A stretch of 20,674 bases of DNA from Larix sibirica (Eukaryota; Streptophyta; Pinopsida; Pinales; Pinaceae): contig NWUY0300024357.1 of assembly GCA_004151065.3 (NCBI GenBank), positions 43,853 through 64,526 of the forward strand, given 5' to 3'. The notes under the pieces were generated by a model. That model searched no databases, had not been told where the DNA came from, and worked only from the letters and a program-made list of their open reading frames with translations. Made by a program: the position numbers and the translations under genes. Positions 1 to 8,313 of this stretch are shown piece after piece. How positions within the stretch are numbered: position 1 is the stretch's first letter; each line of letters opens with the position of its first letter.

Positions 1-245
1 GGCGTTACTTTGAACCTTATGGGGCAATTGCTAGTGGCTAAATTGATAGCACCAAGATGGTAGCGATAAAGTGTACCATAAATGATTGGCTTTAAAGGAT
101 AAATTGATTTGTATTATATTAATATGCACCATAAACTATTAGTCTTATACTTTTAGCATGGAAGCGCGGGCGCATCGTTATGGCGTGATTTCGATCACGT
201 CCCACGGTTTGAAAAGCCTGCTCGCCTGTCCCATTGTATGGTAAG
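1..245. other. Sequence upstream of the taspase-like exon
   Basis: AT-rich at its left end, then more GC-rich from about 160 onward. An in-frame TGA at 210-212 precedes the proposed start codon at 246. No ATG lies in that frame between them, which favours 246 as the initiator. The region may hold promoter and 5' UTR sequence, but no convincing TATA box at the expected spacing was identified. Confidence 0.35.
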
Positions 246-545
246 ATGGCCGACGAGTATGTCTTCAAGGTTCCCACCAACGGCAACAAGAGACACAAGC
301 CAGACGACCAGCAGCGGCCAAAGGCCGAACAGCCTCATGAAGTCTCTAGAATCACCGCCATTCCGTTCCCGAACTCAAACAAAATCTCAATTACAGAAGA
401 AGAGGCGGCTAGCGCGCGTTCGAATCCTCCTCGATTTTTCGTAGCGGTTCATGTCGGGGCCGGCTACCATGCCCCGCCCAACGAAAAAGCTTACCGGAAG
501 GTCATGCACAGAGCCTGCTTGGCTGCTGCCTCAATTTTGTCTAAG
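246..545 (+). CDS. Exon 1 of a taspase/threonine aspartase-like gene (partial)
   Basis: Seen: 100 codons from ATG 246 to AAG 545, followed by GTACG, a good plant 5' splice site in phase 0. Residues about 67-98 include RFFVAVHVGAGYHAPPNEKA and HRACLAAASIL, which match the N-terminus of plant putative threonine aspartases (taspase 1 family, Ntn-hydrolase fold). Family knowledge: these are autoprocessing threonine proteases whose catalytic Thr lies much further downstream. It would be in later exons that are not visible here. The start is supported by an upstream in-frame stop at 210-212. Odd: about 67 residues, polar and Lys/Pro/Gln-rich, precede the conserved block, whereas plant homologues usually start close to it. 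The frame stays open to 746 past the donor, but that extension has no family similarity and is probably intron. It could be a real first exon followed by a huge intron, or a stranded gene fragment. Confidence 0.72.
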
Positions 546-1288
546 GTACGATTCTTGTGCTCATCTCAAAATACAAATACGCTGTTGTTCATTGGTTTGC
601 AAAGTGTCAAATTCAGGTCACGAGTTCGACTCCAGCGGAAATGTTTTGCTTTGAGAAGCCCTAATAAACCAGATGACAACCTAAAGTTCAACGCGAATTT
701 ATGGGGAATTATTGACCATAAATCAGGGGAAAATTTGAATGAATGAGATATTTCATTAAACATAAGTTTAGTGGATTAAGCAATTGAATCTATAAAACGA
801 AGAATTTGTGACCCACGGTCAAAATTCTTCCAGAGATAATTATTGTACGATTAAGTCGAGCCAAAGTTTCAAATGCTGTATAATCATAATGATTATTATT
901 ACTATGTTTTTTTTTAAATGCTTCTCATTTCAATCCAGCCTCCACAAGCTTATGACCCATAACCAAGTGTCCAGATCAAGTACTCATAATCTTTCTAAGC
1001 ATGACTAATATAAAATGTCACAAGTACTGGACAAACTATTAAACCATGTATCCAAAGGAATTTTCACGAACATCATTTAGGCCTGCCAGCTAGCACTGAA
1101 ACATCATATCAAGCAGCAGCGGGAACTGCACCCACATCGGAAGAAGGGTCTCTGTTGTTAGGGGTCCACCCTCATCCATCAACTGTCGGTTCTTATCATC
1201 CTGAATAGGGTCCTATTTGTTGTTGATCTGCTTCTCCTTAGTTAGCCATGCAATGAGATATTGATGCCATCGAGAGGGTAAATATGCT
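546..1288. other. Intron or intergenic sequence, no gene seen
   Basis: Begins with the GTACG splice donor of the taspase-like exon. No second taspase exon was recognised. A stretch at about 615-645 (ggtcacgagttcgactcc) resembles the pol III box B region of plant tRNA-derived SINEs, but no box A at the right distance was convincing. The remainder is AT-rich with short chance ORFs only. Confidence 0.4.
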
Positions 1289-1320
1289 CTAACACCCCCC
1301 CCCCAAAGCCTAACTCGGTG
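1289..1320 (-). repeat. Candidate polypurine tract and LTR start (minus strand)
   Basis: On the minus strand the sequence reads a run of about ten G after GGCTTT, followed directly by TGTTAGAGC. A polypurine tract followed by TGTT is the normal junction between the internal region and 3' LTR of an LTR retrotransposon. The sequence that follows (below 1297) does not resemble the LTR at 4304-4962. This junction may therefore belong to another element, or the match may be fortuitous. Confidence 0.3.
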
Positions 1321-1935
1321 AAACTAATGCAAAAAAATGGGTCCTGGCAATTTTCAGCCATATTAGGTACCCATGCACACAATTCCTCAAAAACTAGAAA
1401 GGGAAAACCCAGTGGGAAACCCCCCAAGAGGATAGAAGTGAGATCTACCATATGGATGGTAGACAGTCTCAAAAAACCAGAAAAGATGACAAGCCAATGA
1501 ACCATGATCTAATGATGACATATCACAATCTGCTCCAATGAGTGTGCTGAAGCTGCAATGTTGAAGCTGATACCAGTTGACAGCATCAGATCTCTTCAAA
1601 CAACTAAGGCGCTTGCCTACAGCAAGATGGTTGTGCTAGTTCAGAGTGCTTCCAAACCATGGAAGCAAACACCATGAAAGTCATGTAGTAGTGGTGAAAT
1701 GGAACTGTAAATGCAGCCTAATTAATCAATGTCAAGAGCAATGAGAAAGGTTCCCATGTTTCGTGGATGAAACACATTTGTAGGAGTTTCTCAAGTAGTT
1801 GCTCAAATGCTGCCATGACCAATCATCTAGTCAGCCACAATTTATCTCGGGAGTTGGTACCTTGCCAAGATTTTGTTGAGTAAGCCTCTTGAGTCTTTGT
1901 CAATATGAGTTGAAAGAAGGGAAACTGGCAAATGT

Positions 1936-1943
1936 TTGTGGAT
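1936..1943. repeat. Left 8-bp target site duplication
   Basis: TTGTGGAT, identical to 2824-2831. The pair brackets the hAT-like element. Confidence 0.65.
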
Positions 1944-2823
1944 CACTGTTACCAGTTGTTTCTTTGCAAAAACGGCCTAGAAACGAGAACCTGACAGGAA
2001 ACACCGTTTTCTACGGCCGTTACCGTTTTTAATAGCCGGAAACCGTTTCTTACGAAACGAACATCGTTTCTTAGGGCCGTTTCTTTGGCAGCAACAAAAA
2101 GCTGCTTGAACGATCCCTTGCCTTGGTAGCAGCGGTGAAACCGTGAAAGTTAATAATTAAATTATTTAATTTTCATTTTCTTTTACCATAATATGAAGGA
2201 AAAGGCTTTGCAAAGGTTAAGTTTAATAACAATTATGGATTTTGTCAATTGGGTTGTGTTTTCAAGGAGTTTTAGTTACATAACATTTTATTATTTTTAT
2301 TAATTTATTTAATATAAGTTTATGAAGTTTTCACATCAGGTTTAGTTAAGTACTAATTAAACTAGTAGCATAATTTTAAATAGGTAAAGAGGTTTTAATT
2401 ATATACTATTAGCATAATTTTAAATAGGTAAAGAGGTTTTAAAAGATTTAATTGGGGTGATTGGAGATGAATACAAAAGATAAAATAAGCAAAAATTTCT
2501 ATTGTTTTTTAGTATTTTTTAATTTAATTATCTGATTTTTTCATCCTTTGTAATTAACTTTGTAATTAAGAGGGGTTTAGATATAAATTGATGTAAGTCA
2601 ATGTTACCAAAATTTTTGTGATCCATTTCTACATCTAGGCCTAATCTTTATCACTAAAGCTATTGAAAGAGTTTATACAATTTTCAGCTCTTTTTCATTT
2701 TCAATATTAATGTTTTTCTCTCTCCTCGTTTCTGGTGTGCGAAACGTCTAGACTACGTTTCTCGTACCGTTCTCGTTTCTCGTTTCGTTTCCTGTTTCGT
2801 TTCTCTCGTTTCTAGTAACATAG
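1944..2823. mobile_element. hAT-like non-autonomous DNA transposon, about 880 bp
   Basis: Seen: flanked by identical 8-bp copies of TTGTGGAT (1936-1943 and 2824-2831). The termini are imperfect inverted repeats: cactgttaccag on the left, ctatgttactag as the right end read on the opposite strand. Further in, both ends carry ctagaaacgag and caggaaac in inverted orientation. The left subterminal region has five AAACGG/CCGTTT hexamers (1970, 2004, 2023, 2043, 2077), and the right end is packed with cgtttc. Known: hAT elements make 8-bp duplications, and maize Ac transposase binds subterminal AAACGG. The interior is AT-rich without an ORF, so it would depend on a transposase in trans. Removing the element and one 8-bp copy restores the host reading frame, which independently supports the boundaries. 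Confidence 0.7.
2361..2448. repeat. 44-bp tandem duplication inside the hAT-like element
   Basis: The block beginning tagcataattttaaatagg at 2366 recurs at 2410, a period of 44 bp, and is nearly identical over more than 30 bp. It lies in the AT-rich core between the subterminal motif arrays. Confidence 0.7.
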
Positions 2824-2831
2824 TTGTGGAT
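2824..2831. repeat. Right 8-bp target site duplication
   Basis: TTGTGGAT, identical to 1936-1943. On the minus strand it ends exactly on a codon boundary of the interrupted G-patch ORF. Confidence 0.65.
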
Positions 2832-3744
2832 ACCTGAAAGGAGGGTGATGTTGTCTTTGATCATGATGCCGATATGTGGACGATGTAGACCTTAAAGTAG
2901 ATGCTAAAGAGTTTGATGTTGCCAAAATCTTTGATGTTGGCAATTCTGATAACTCTGAAGCTGGTGCCAAATATGGGTGAGTAGGCTCCAAAGCTGTATT
3001 GATATATGGTGTAAGAGATGGCTTCTGCAACTCATCAGTGAAAGAGTCATCTGATGTGATAATTTCTAGTGTTGGAATAAACTGAATCTGTTCGGTAGAG
3101 GAGTCAAGACAACTTGATAATGTTGATGTAGCCTCATTAAAGTTTTAAACCCTAATTTGGATTTGGTTGGTTTCATCACAGGCTGAATGGGATTTGTGAT
3201 CCCTTGTCCATTCTTACCAAGGCCACCACCAGTGTAGCCCATCTTCAGCAGTAATTTGGACCCAAAGCCATCAGTATGCACTTCAAAGGAAGGTGTTGTA
3301 GGCTCCTGATCCATAATAAGTGCATGTGCTGCAGTAAAATCTGTATTGTCTTCCTCTTCATCAACATTCTCATCATTAGATGTGTCATCAACAATGGATG
3401 CGGTAGGATCAATATCTGTAGCAGATTCTTGTATGTTATGGGAGCTTAACAAAACTATATGAGAAGAGATACACTGTCTCAAACTAGCAATAATATCTTC
3501 TTTCTCCTTTAATTCAGCCAAGAGCAATTCAATTTGGAGATTTGATTTTTCCTCCATCTCATCATAGCAAGTTTCCCAATCGAAAACTTCATCTTGTAGC
3601 TCCTTTTCTGAAACCGCAATTGCATATGCTTTTTGAAAAGCAATCTTGAGCAGAAGCTAAATCATATTGAAGTTTGCTAACTTCCTTGAGAAGGTTTTGA
3701 TTGAGATTGCGAAGATTGCAGGTGATGAGGTCGTTGTCTGCCAT

Positions 3745-4278
3745 TGCAAAAATTTCCCCTCATCTTATTAGAATCCCAATATGAGTAGTCCAATGTTGCT
3801 GCAAAACAGAGCTCAAAACACAATTTTTGAGTCAATAGATTTCTTGCTGCAAATTCAATCATAACTCTATCTATAGATAACGAAATTGAATTCGGTCAAA
3901 GACCCATTTAAGATGATAAAAAAACCTTTCAAATGATGTAAGAAAATTGATTTATCTCAGCCTATGGAGTGAGAAAATTCTTACTGAAATTGAAGGTATG
4001 CGCGGGCGTATTGTCATAAATACCTTTGATTTTCATTTGATCATATCTCCCAAACCATGAAGATAAATCAAATTTTGCGAAAAACCCATTTGAGATCTCA
4101 GAAAAACCTTTCAAACGAGCTATTGTAGGCCTTCTAAAATTCTCTGTAGAGGTCGGAGCACCTCTTCAAAGTTCGCCGCATTTTCACGTCTGTTGATTTT
4201 TATGAGATAAGTACGGTTGACCGACATCTGGAATCAAGATCTGAGTGCTCCTTGATTACATGCTTCTCCCTAGAGCTT
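3745..4278 (-). other. Retroelement leader between PBS and G-patch ORF
   Basis: About 530 bp without an ORF, lying between the primer binding site (about 4288) and the ATG at 3744 of the G-patch ORF. Two related 39-bp blocks, 3898-3936 and 4080-4118, share the core cctttcaaa(t/c)ga and acccattt. They are spaced 182 bp apart, suggesting an old internal duplication. The length and position fit a long untranslated leader of a non-autonomous LTR element. Confidence 0.45.
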
Positions 4279-4295
4279 CCATGGCGTTGATACCA
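4279..4295 (-). promoter_or_regulatory. Primer binding site, tRNA-Met type (minus strand)
   Basis: The minus strand reads TGGTATCAACGCCATGG from 4295 down. The first eight bases TGGTATCA are the standard complement of the plant initiator tRNA-Met 3' end, used mainly by Copia-type elements. Positions 9-10 deviate from the usual GA. The site lies 8 bases inside the proposed LTR edge at 4304, as expected for first-strand priming. Confidence 0.6.
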
Positions 4296-4435
4296 TGTGA
4301 AATTGTTGAATAACTTGCACAGCGAATCTAGTTGTAAAGAAGAAAAACAATCGACAATTGCAAGCTTGAGAGCAAAGAGAATGAAGAGAGAATTGAATGA
4401 ATTCTATTCCACGCGAATTAATGATAGAATTACAT

Positions 4436-4446
4436 GATATATACTC
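4436..4446 (-). promoter_or_regulatory. TATA box of the LTR
   Basis: GAGTATATATC on the minus strand, about 140 bp before the LTR end. This is the usual place for the U3/R promoter of a Copia-type LTR. No transcription evidence is available from sequence. Confidence 0.4.
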
Positions 4447-4618
4447 AAAATAGTGAACTAATGTGCCTTAGTTGAGCTTCCCGAGCTTACTCGGGCATGC
4501 ACTGACACAAACACTAGCAATCTGCCACCTAGTCTCAGTTAACTGGCCATGCAGTCATCTGTTAATAGGGCATGCACAAGTGGATGCGCCTCCTAGTCTT
4601 GTGCACATGAAATTCGCC

Positions 4619-4674
4619 CTCTTGGTGATGATTCCAAGGTAGGTAGGCACTCTTGGTGATGATTCCAAGGTAGG
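4619..4674. repeat. 31-bp-period tandem duplication in the LTR
   Basis: The 25-bp block starting ctcttggtgatgattccaag occurs at 4619-4643 and 4650-4674 and is identical in both copies. It lies in the U3 part of the LTR. Confidence 0.85.
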
Positions 4675-4962
4675 CATGCATAACTAGAGTCCACTGGTGT
4701 AACTGAAGTGCAACTAAAGCATGATTCAAGGAGAGGTGCGCACTTGTCTAGGAGAAGATCATTCTCATCCAAGAGAGAATATCTTGGACCAAATGAGATC
4801 AAGTGCACCCTCATACATGGATTATGGAACATAGGAAAAATATTTACTAGGTAGTTGTGCATATATTCTAATATCATCAAGCAATCCCTTAGAGCTACAC
4901 AACTAGATAGCATTAGAGTAATTAATCTACTCAATGACACCAACTACAACAACAATTCAACA

Positions 4963-6458
4963 CATTCCAAGTTGTAAATGAAAAAACTTTACAACTTATC
5001 CCAAACAAAGCTTCTTACAAGCATAACAAACACTAGGTAAGGCCCCACATGCTAATCACCAGAAAACTCTAGCTTCAATTCATTCTTCAAAAGCTAAATC
5101 AACTAAAATGAAGAATCACAACAAGAGGCCACCTTCTTTCTATGCTTATTGATTTATTTTGTGCTAACTAATTATGAAGTGATGTGCTGCCCCTTCAATA
5201 GGTGAATGAGTGAGTTACAAGCAAGGTAAAAATCTAACCCTAGATTGATACACAAATGAAGAATGACCCCACAAGTGGAGTACTCTACATGTTCCAAGTA
5301 GGCAGGGACATGCCCACAAGTGCTAACTCACATGCTCCAAATATTTTTATGCAACATCACATATTATATGCACCCCAAGTGTCAACTCGCCCACCACACA
5401 TTTTTCCATGACAAGTGCACCCTCTTAGTCCGAGTGACAAAATTGATGAAATGTAGGTTATCAAACAAAACACCCATCATTGAAACTCTCTCCCATGAAG
5501 CGATCCTTCTCCAAGCAAAGTGCTATTCACACACTAATTGCTCAGTCTCCAAGCAAAGTGATATTCACACACTAAGTGCTCATAACACTGAAGGAGAATG
5601 GAGAACAAGTTTGGAGAAACCAAATCTAACATGAAGTAGTCGAAGAAATCTAATGAAAAGGAGCAAGGTGCCATTTCTAATTTTAAAGAGGATTTTTATT
5701 TATTTATATTAAATTTATTTTTTGGAAAAATATTGTTGGAATCTTGCAACTGTTTCCTTTGATCTTCTTTTTTGTTGTTGTGATTTTTTAGCGTTGAATG
5801 ATTGCCTCTAGTATGTCTTGTGGTGTGGCTTTAATTCTAGACTTCATTGTAAGGTCACATAAAATTATGAAAAAAACAACCAATTTTTTTTCCTTGAAAT
5901 TTAATGTGAAAGTACTCGTTAATTCAATCCATTTCTAACTTAAAATTATGTCTACATTCCTCATACAATTAAATTTAAATTGGGATTTTAGTACATAATT
6001 ATCATAATTATCAATCCTTATTTGAAGATCTTTTATTTCATATCATCTTTTGCTTGAAACTTGTTTTTTAGTGATACTTGATTGGGAGTTATAATTATTT
6101 ACCCTACACCATGTTAATGTAATTGTTGATGCCATATGGGTTAATGGGTTAAAAACAATGATAATATTGGAGCGATTAAGCCTACATTTTGTTTTATCAA
6201 AATAATATAATAAATAATAAACTAAAGATAATATGAATTTTATAATGAGATGGTCATTGAATAAATAATCCAAAGGGGTTGCCTTGGTACTTTTCATCAA
6301 AGGTTATGTCTTTTTATTAACTCATTTAGTTTATTGTGTTTCTATTATTATTTAATATTTTCTTTTATCTTATTATATATGTGTAAAATTACCTTCAAAG
6401 CAATTCTAGATTATATCATCTCTCTTAATGTGGAGTCATCTTGATTTTGGATTCATTT
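4963..6458. other. AT-rich intergenic/repeat DNA, no gene seen
   Basis: Six-frame inspection shows only chance ORFs, the longest 104 codons (5320-5634 +), with low-complexity composition and no recognisable motif. It includes a short tandem repeat at 5509-5584. From about 5690 to 6440 it is strongly AT-rich. Confidence 0.5.
5509..5584. repeat. 38-bp tandem repeat, two copies
   Basis: ctccaagcaaagtg(c/a)tattc at 5509 recurs at 5547, a period of 38 bp, with only a few mismatches. Confidence 0.85.
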
Positions 6459-6692
6459 TTAAATATCTATCAAGGTTGTTTGTAGTATAAATGTGAGGTT
6501 TGTGAGTACTTTTAGTAGGTGATGTAGGATTCCTAATCCATATAACTTGCAGTTCTTCCCTTGCCATTTGGATTCCATAAAAAATTCTTGGAAGTTTTTG
6601 GTGTAGGTTCTCAATTGCATCAATGATGATGCTCCTAACACTATGTCCATCCCATTATGTGACAGAGTGTAACATCTAGTGTATAGTTCCAA
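6459..6692 (-). pseudogene. Ty3/Gypsy protease-RT linker fragment
   Basis: Seen: a 77-codon minus-strand open stretch containing GMDIVLGASSLMQLRTYTKN and then NFQEFFMESKWQGKNCKLYG. Known: in plant Ty3/Gypsy polyproteins the aspartic protease ends in a G(Y/M)D(I/V)(I/V)LG block. A segment of the type '(W)L..LGTY..N....F...WQG+..KLYG' then leads into the RT. Position and order match, so this is the C-terminal protease edge plus linker. The catalytic DSG/DTG region and the RT are absent. It is an isolated degenerate remnant; the last 25 residues no longer match. No adjoining LTR was recognised. Confidence 0.6.
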
Positions 6693-6739
6693 GATTTGTA
6701 TTTGTATAGAAACTTTTGTTAAGTTTAGCCTAATTTCAC

Positions 6740-6830
6740 AAGCAAGATCACTGAAAGAAACACAATCACAAGATAGACAAATATTTACCCTGGGAAACCC
6801 TCATGGGNTATTTCATATTTGGAAATGCCA
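6740..6830. repeat. Possible LTR scrap; one ambiguous base
   Basis: The tract around 6760-6808 (agatagacaaatatttaccc, then tgggaaaccctcatggg) resembles the 'gggaaaacc' segments common in plant LTRs. Base 6808 is an N. No termini could be defined. Confidence 0.25.
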
Positions 6831-7211
6831 TTAGGCAAATTTTGGATGTAGTATGACAATGGACATATATCATGATTCATATAAATATCGATATCAATAT
6901 GTTTTACAATTTACTTTATCAATGAAGCAATGTGCGTGTTTTAGTTAGTATGTTAGTGTGCTACTTGTTGCAAATTATTTCATATGTATTATAATATACA
7001 TATATAGATAGATGGATAGATACAATACCCCCACATACCCAACTCCCCTATTTCAAAAAGTCTCATCCCGGTCCCCGTCCCCATCCCCAAACCCAAGTAC
7101 CCTAGCAACTTAGGGAAACACACATAAGGCAAGGAACGTGTTTGTCTTTTCATCACTAGATTGGCCACCAATTTCATCATCCTCACAAATTTGCAATGTA
7201 TTATTTCACAA
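6831..7211. other. Noncoding stretch with a G-quadruplex-type tract
   Basis: No gene seen. It contains a short gata-rich tract (about 7000-7022) and the C-rich run at 7067-7088. Confidence 0.45.
7067..7088 (-). other. Potential G-quadruplex motif
   Basis: The minus strand has four consecutive G-runs, GGGG-AT-GGGG-AC-GGGG-ACC-GGG, with 2-3 base loops. This fits the canonical quadruplex pattern in an otherwise AT-rich neighbourhood. It may also be a decayed GGGGAC tandem repeat. Confidence 0.55.
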
Positions 7212-7435
7212 AAGCTAGCTTTGAAGAGGATGTGTGTGGCCCATGAATGGATAAATTATTAAATTCAAAATATGTCAAGACCCTAGAAGGCATTCAAGTT
7301 GTAAATCTCACATAAAATGAGGATCTTTTGAGGGATGTTGAGGAAGTGGTTACCTTTTCTAAGCCACTTGTGAAAATCATACAAATGGTTGATGGTGAAA
7401 AACCTGCAACTTTATAGAACAGAATAGAGAAATGA
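7212..7435 (+). pseudogene. hAT-superfamily transposase fragment (degenerate)
   Basis: Seen: in one frame from 7212, KLALKRMCVAHEWIN. After a frameshift near 7258, KYVKTLEGIQVVNL and then DVEEVVTFSKPLVKIIQMVD with GEKPA follow. In-frame stops occur (for example at 7415-7417). Known: plant hAT transposases contain a segment of the form 'mf.s.eW..skyAkt.eGk......FW..v..v.....PLV+vLR+VDg+.kPAMGyiYeaM', between the zinc-finger/DUF659 region and the C-terminal dimerisation domain. The order and spacing match. Only about 75 residues remain, without BED finger or catalytic triad, so it cannot be active. It shows that hAT elements of this type existed in the genome, relevant to the hAT-like element at 1944-2823. 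Confidence 0.6.
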
Positions 7436-7703
7436 TTTTATTCGTGTTCTTGAGAGACACTAAAGGATCTATTGGACAATTATAAAATGTTAAAATAAAA
7501 TCTGTAAAAAAATGATTATGCAACTTAGTTTCCATTTACCTCAAAGGCTATCTCTAAGTGTTTTATGTATACTATCGATACTCATGTTTTGAAGTTCTAA
7601 AACATCCATAATATAACGATCTACTTACTTAGAGGGTGATTTCACAAAGCTATGTGAACTATTCAAAACTTCATGCTTATTGAGTGGTTTTCCCTTGCAC
7701 GTT
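7436..7703. other. No gene seen
   Basis: AT-rich stretch between the hAT fragment and the first LINE-derived repeat. It could be further decayed hAT sequence, but no conserved motif was recognised. Confidence 0.35.
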
Positions 7704-8109
7704 CATAGGACATCATAACATCACATGCACTTCATTGTCGACTTCTCCTAGCTTACAAAGCAAACATAGATGTTCTTCTGAATTTATAATTTCCATTTCC
7801 CTATTTTCCATTGCTAGGTAATGGGAGCTTAGCCTGAATTAACAAATTATGTCTTTTAAGTGTGGAAATTTTCTATTGCAAGTATTATTGTTTTGTATGG
7901 GTGATCATTGAGTTGATCTTGTGTAGATAAAATCTCAACAAGAGCTTGCTAAAGCTTTCTCTATACCTTATTTTGTACCAAGACTTGAGGGGCAAATCAT
8001 GTATCACACAAATCTACTTCTCAATTCCTTGCTTTTTGATCCATTTCATAATCATGGAACCAACCTTATGAAGCCATCGATGGGACCATCGAGTCCATTA
8101 GAACTACCT
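7704..8109 (-). repeat. LINE ORF2 C-terminal fragment, direct repeat copy 1
   Basis: Seen: about 405 bp repeated at 8314-8715 (offset about 608 bp) with high but imperfect identity. On the minus strand copy 1 reads FRLSSHYLAMENREMEIINS followed by CLLCKLGEVDNEVH, i.e. a CxxC...H motif whose last Cys is replaced (HVMMSY). Known: many LINE ORF2 proteins end in 'R.ssH.L.iE......RlC.lC....vEdE.H.l..C'. A one-base frameshift precedes the conserved block. This is the C-terminal tail of a LINE, without the RT core. The LINE at 18.06-20.67 kb has the same motif. Confidence 0.6.
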
Positions 8110-8313
8110 AAGGAAGCAATCAAGACAAATACATCCCACTCTCGGAGATCATTAACCACACCTAAAATAATTAGTGCCACAAACCTTTATATGCTAATGG
8201 ATACTAACTAAACCCAAAGTTATTTTATGATCTCAGATCCCATGCAAATGTAGAGATGAAGTTGGCATGTTTATATGCAACGTTTTCTCAAGGATGATAC
8301 TCATATAAGATTT
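8110..8313. other. Spacer between the two LINE-derived repeats
   Basis: About 200 bp, AT-rich, with no recognisable coding sequence. It may be LINE-derived sequence that is absent from the other copy. Confidence 0.3.

Larger units (their letters stand above)
1831..3744 (-). pseudogene. Coiled-coil/G-patch ORF in a retroelement, frameshifted and interrupted
   Basis: Seen: ATG at 3744 opens MADNDLITCNLRNLNQNLLK. A frameshift near 3640-3650 moves into a frame containing a Glu/Lys/Leu-rich heptad-like coiled coil (about 3630-3460), an acidic Asp/Glu stretch (about 3400-3340), and then a G-patch motif at about 3275-3160 (GFGSKLLLKMGYTGGGLGKN). A second frameshift near 3136-3150 leads into a Ser/Thr/Pro-rich tail. 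A hAT-like element interrupts the tail at 2824. The same frame resumes at 1935 and meets TGA at 1900-1902 and again at 1831. Known: G-patch domains bind nucleic acid or activate DEAH helicases, and they occur after the protease in some retroviruses and Tat/Ogre elements. Here no gag, protease or RT adjoins it. The ORF sits in the gag position behind a PBS and leader. It could be a captured host gene or an accessory retrotransposon ORF. It is not functional as it stands. Confidence 0.6.
4304..4962 (-). repeat. LTR (5' LTR of the minus-strand G-patch element)
   Basis: Seen: 659 bp bounded by a perfect 8-bp inverted pair, TGTTGAAT at 4304 and ATTCAACA ending at 4962, the classic TG...CA form. 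In element orientation it lies directly before the PBS at 4295. It contains a TATA-like GAGTATATATC (4446-4436) and then a pyrimidine-rich leader-like tract. A 31-bp-period tandem duplication lies inside. No second copy was found in the window, so the 3' LTR is missing, replaced or outside. An alternative outer boundary near 5632 (AACA) is less likely because the 8-bp inverted termini fit 4962. Confidence 0.6.

Noticed and set aside
546-746. Continuation of the taspase-like reading frame to 746
   Set aside because: Family similarity ends at the splice donor (545/546). The remaining 66 codons look like chance open intron sequence.
1242-1599. Overlapping minus-strand ORFs of 70 and 87 codons
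   Set aside because: No retroelement or host motif was recognised. They share DNA in different frames, and part is the G-run translation.
4593-4943. 116-codon minus-strand ORF
   Set aside because: It lies wholly inside the LTR and includes its internal tandem repeat. No family features were seen.
5320-5634. 104-codon plus-strand ORF
   Set aside because: The composition reflects local tandem repeats (Cys/His/Thr-rich). No conserved motif and no gene context.
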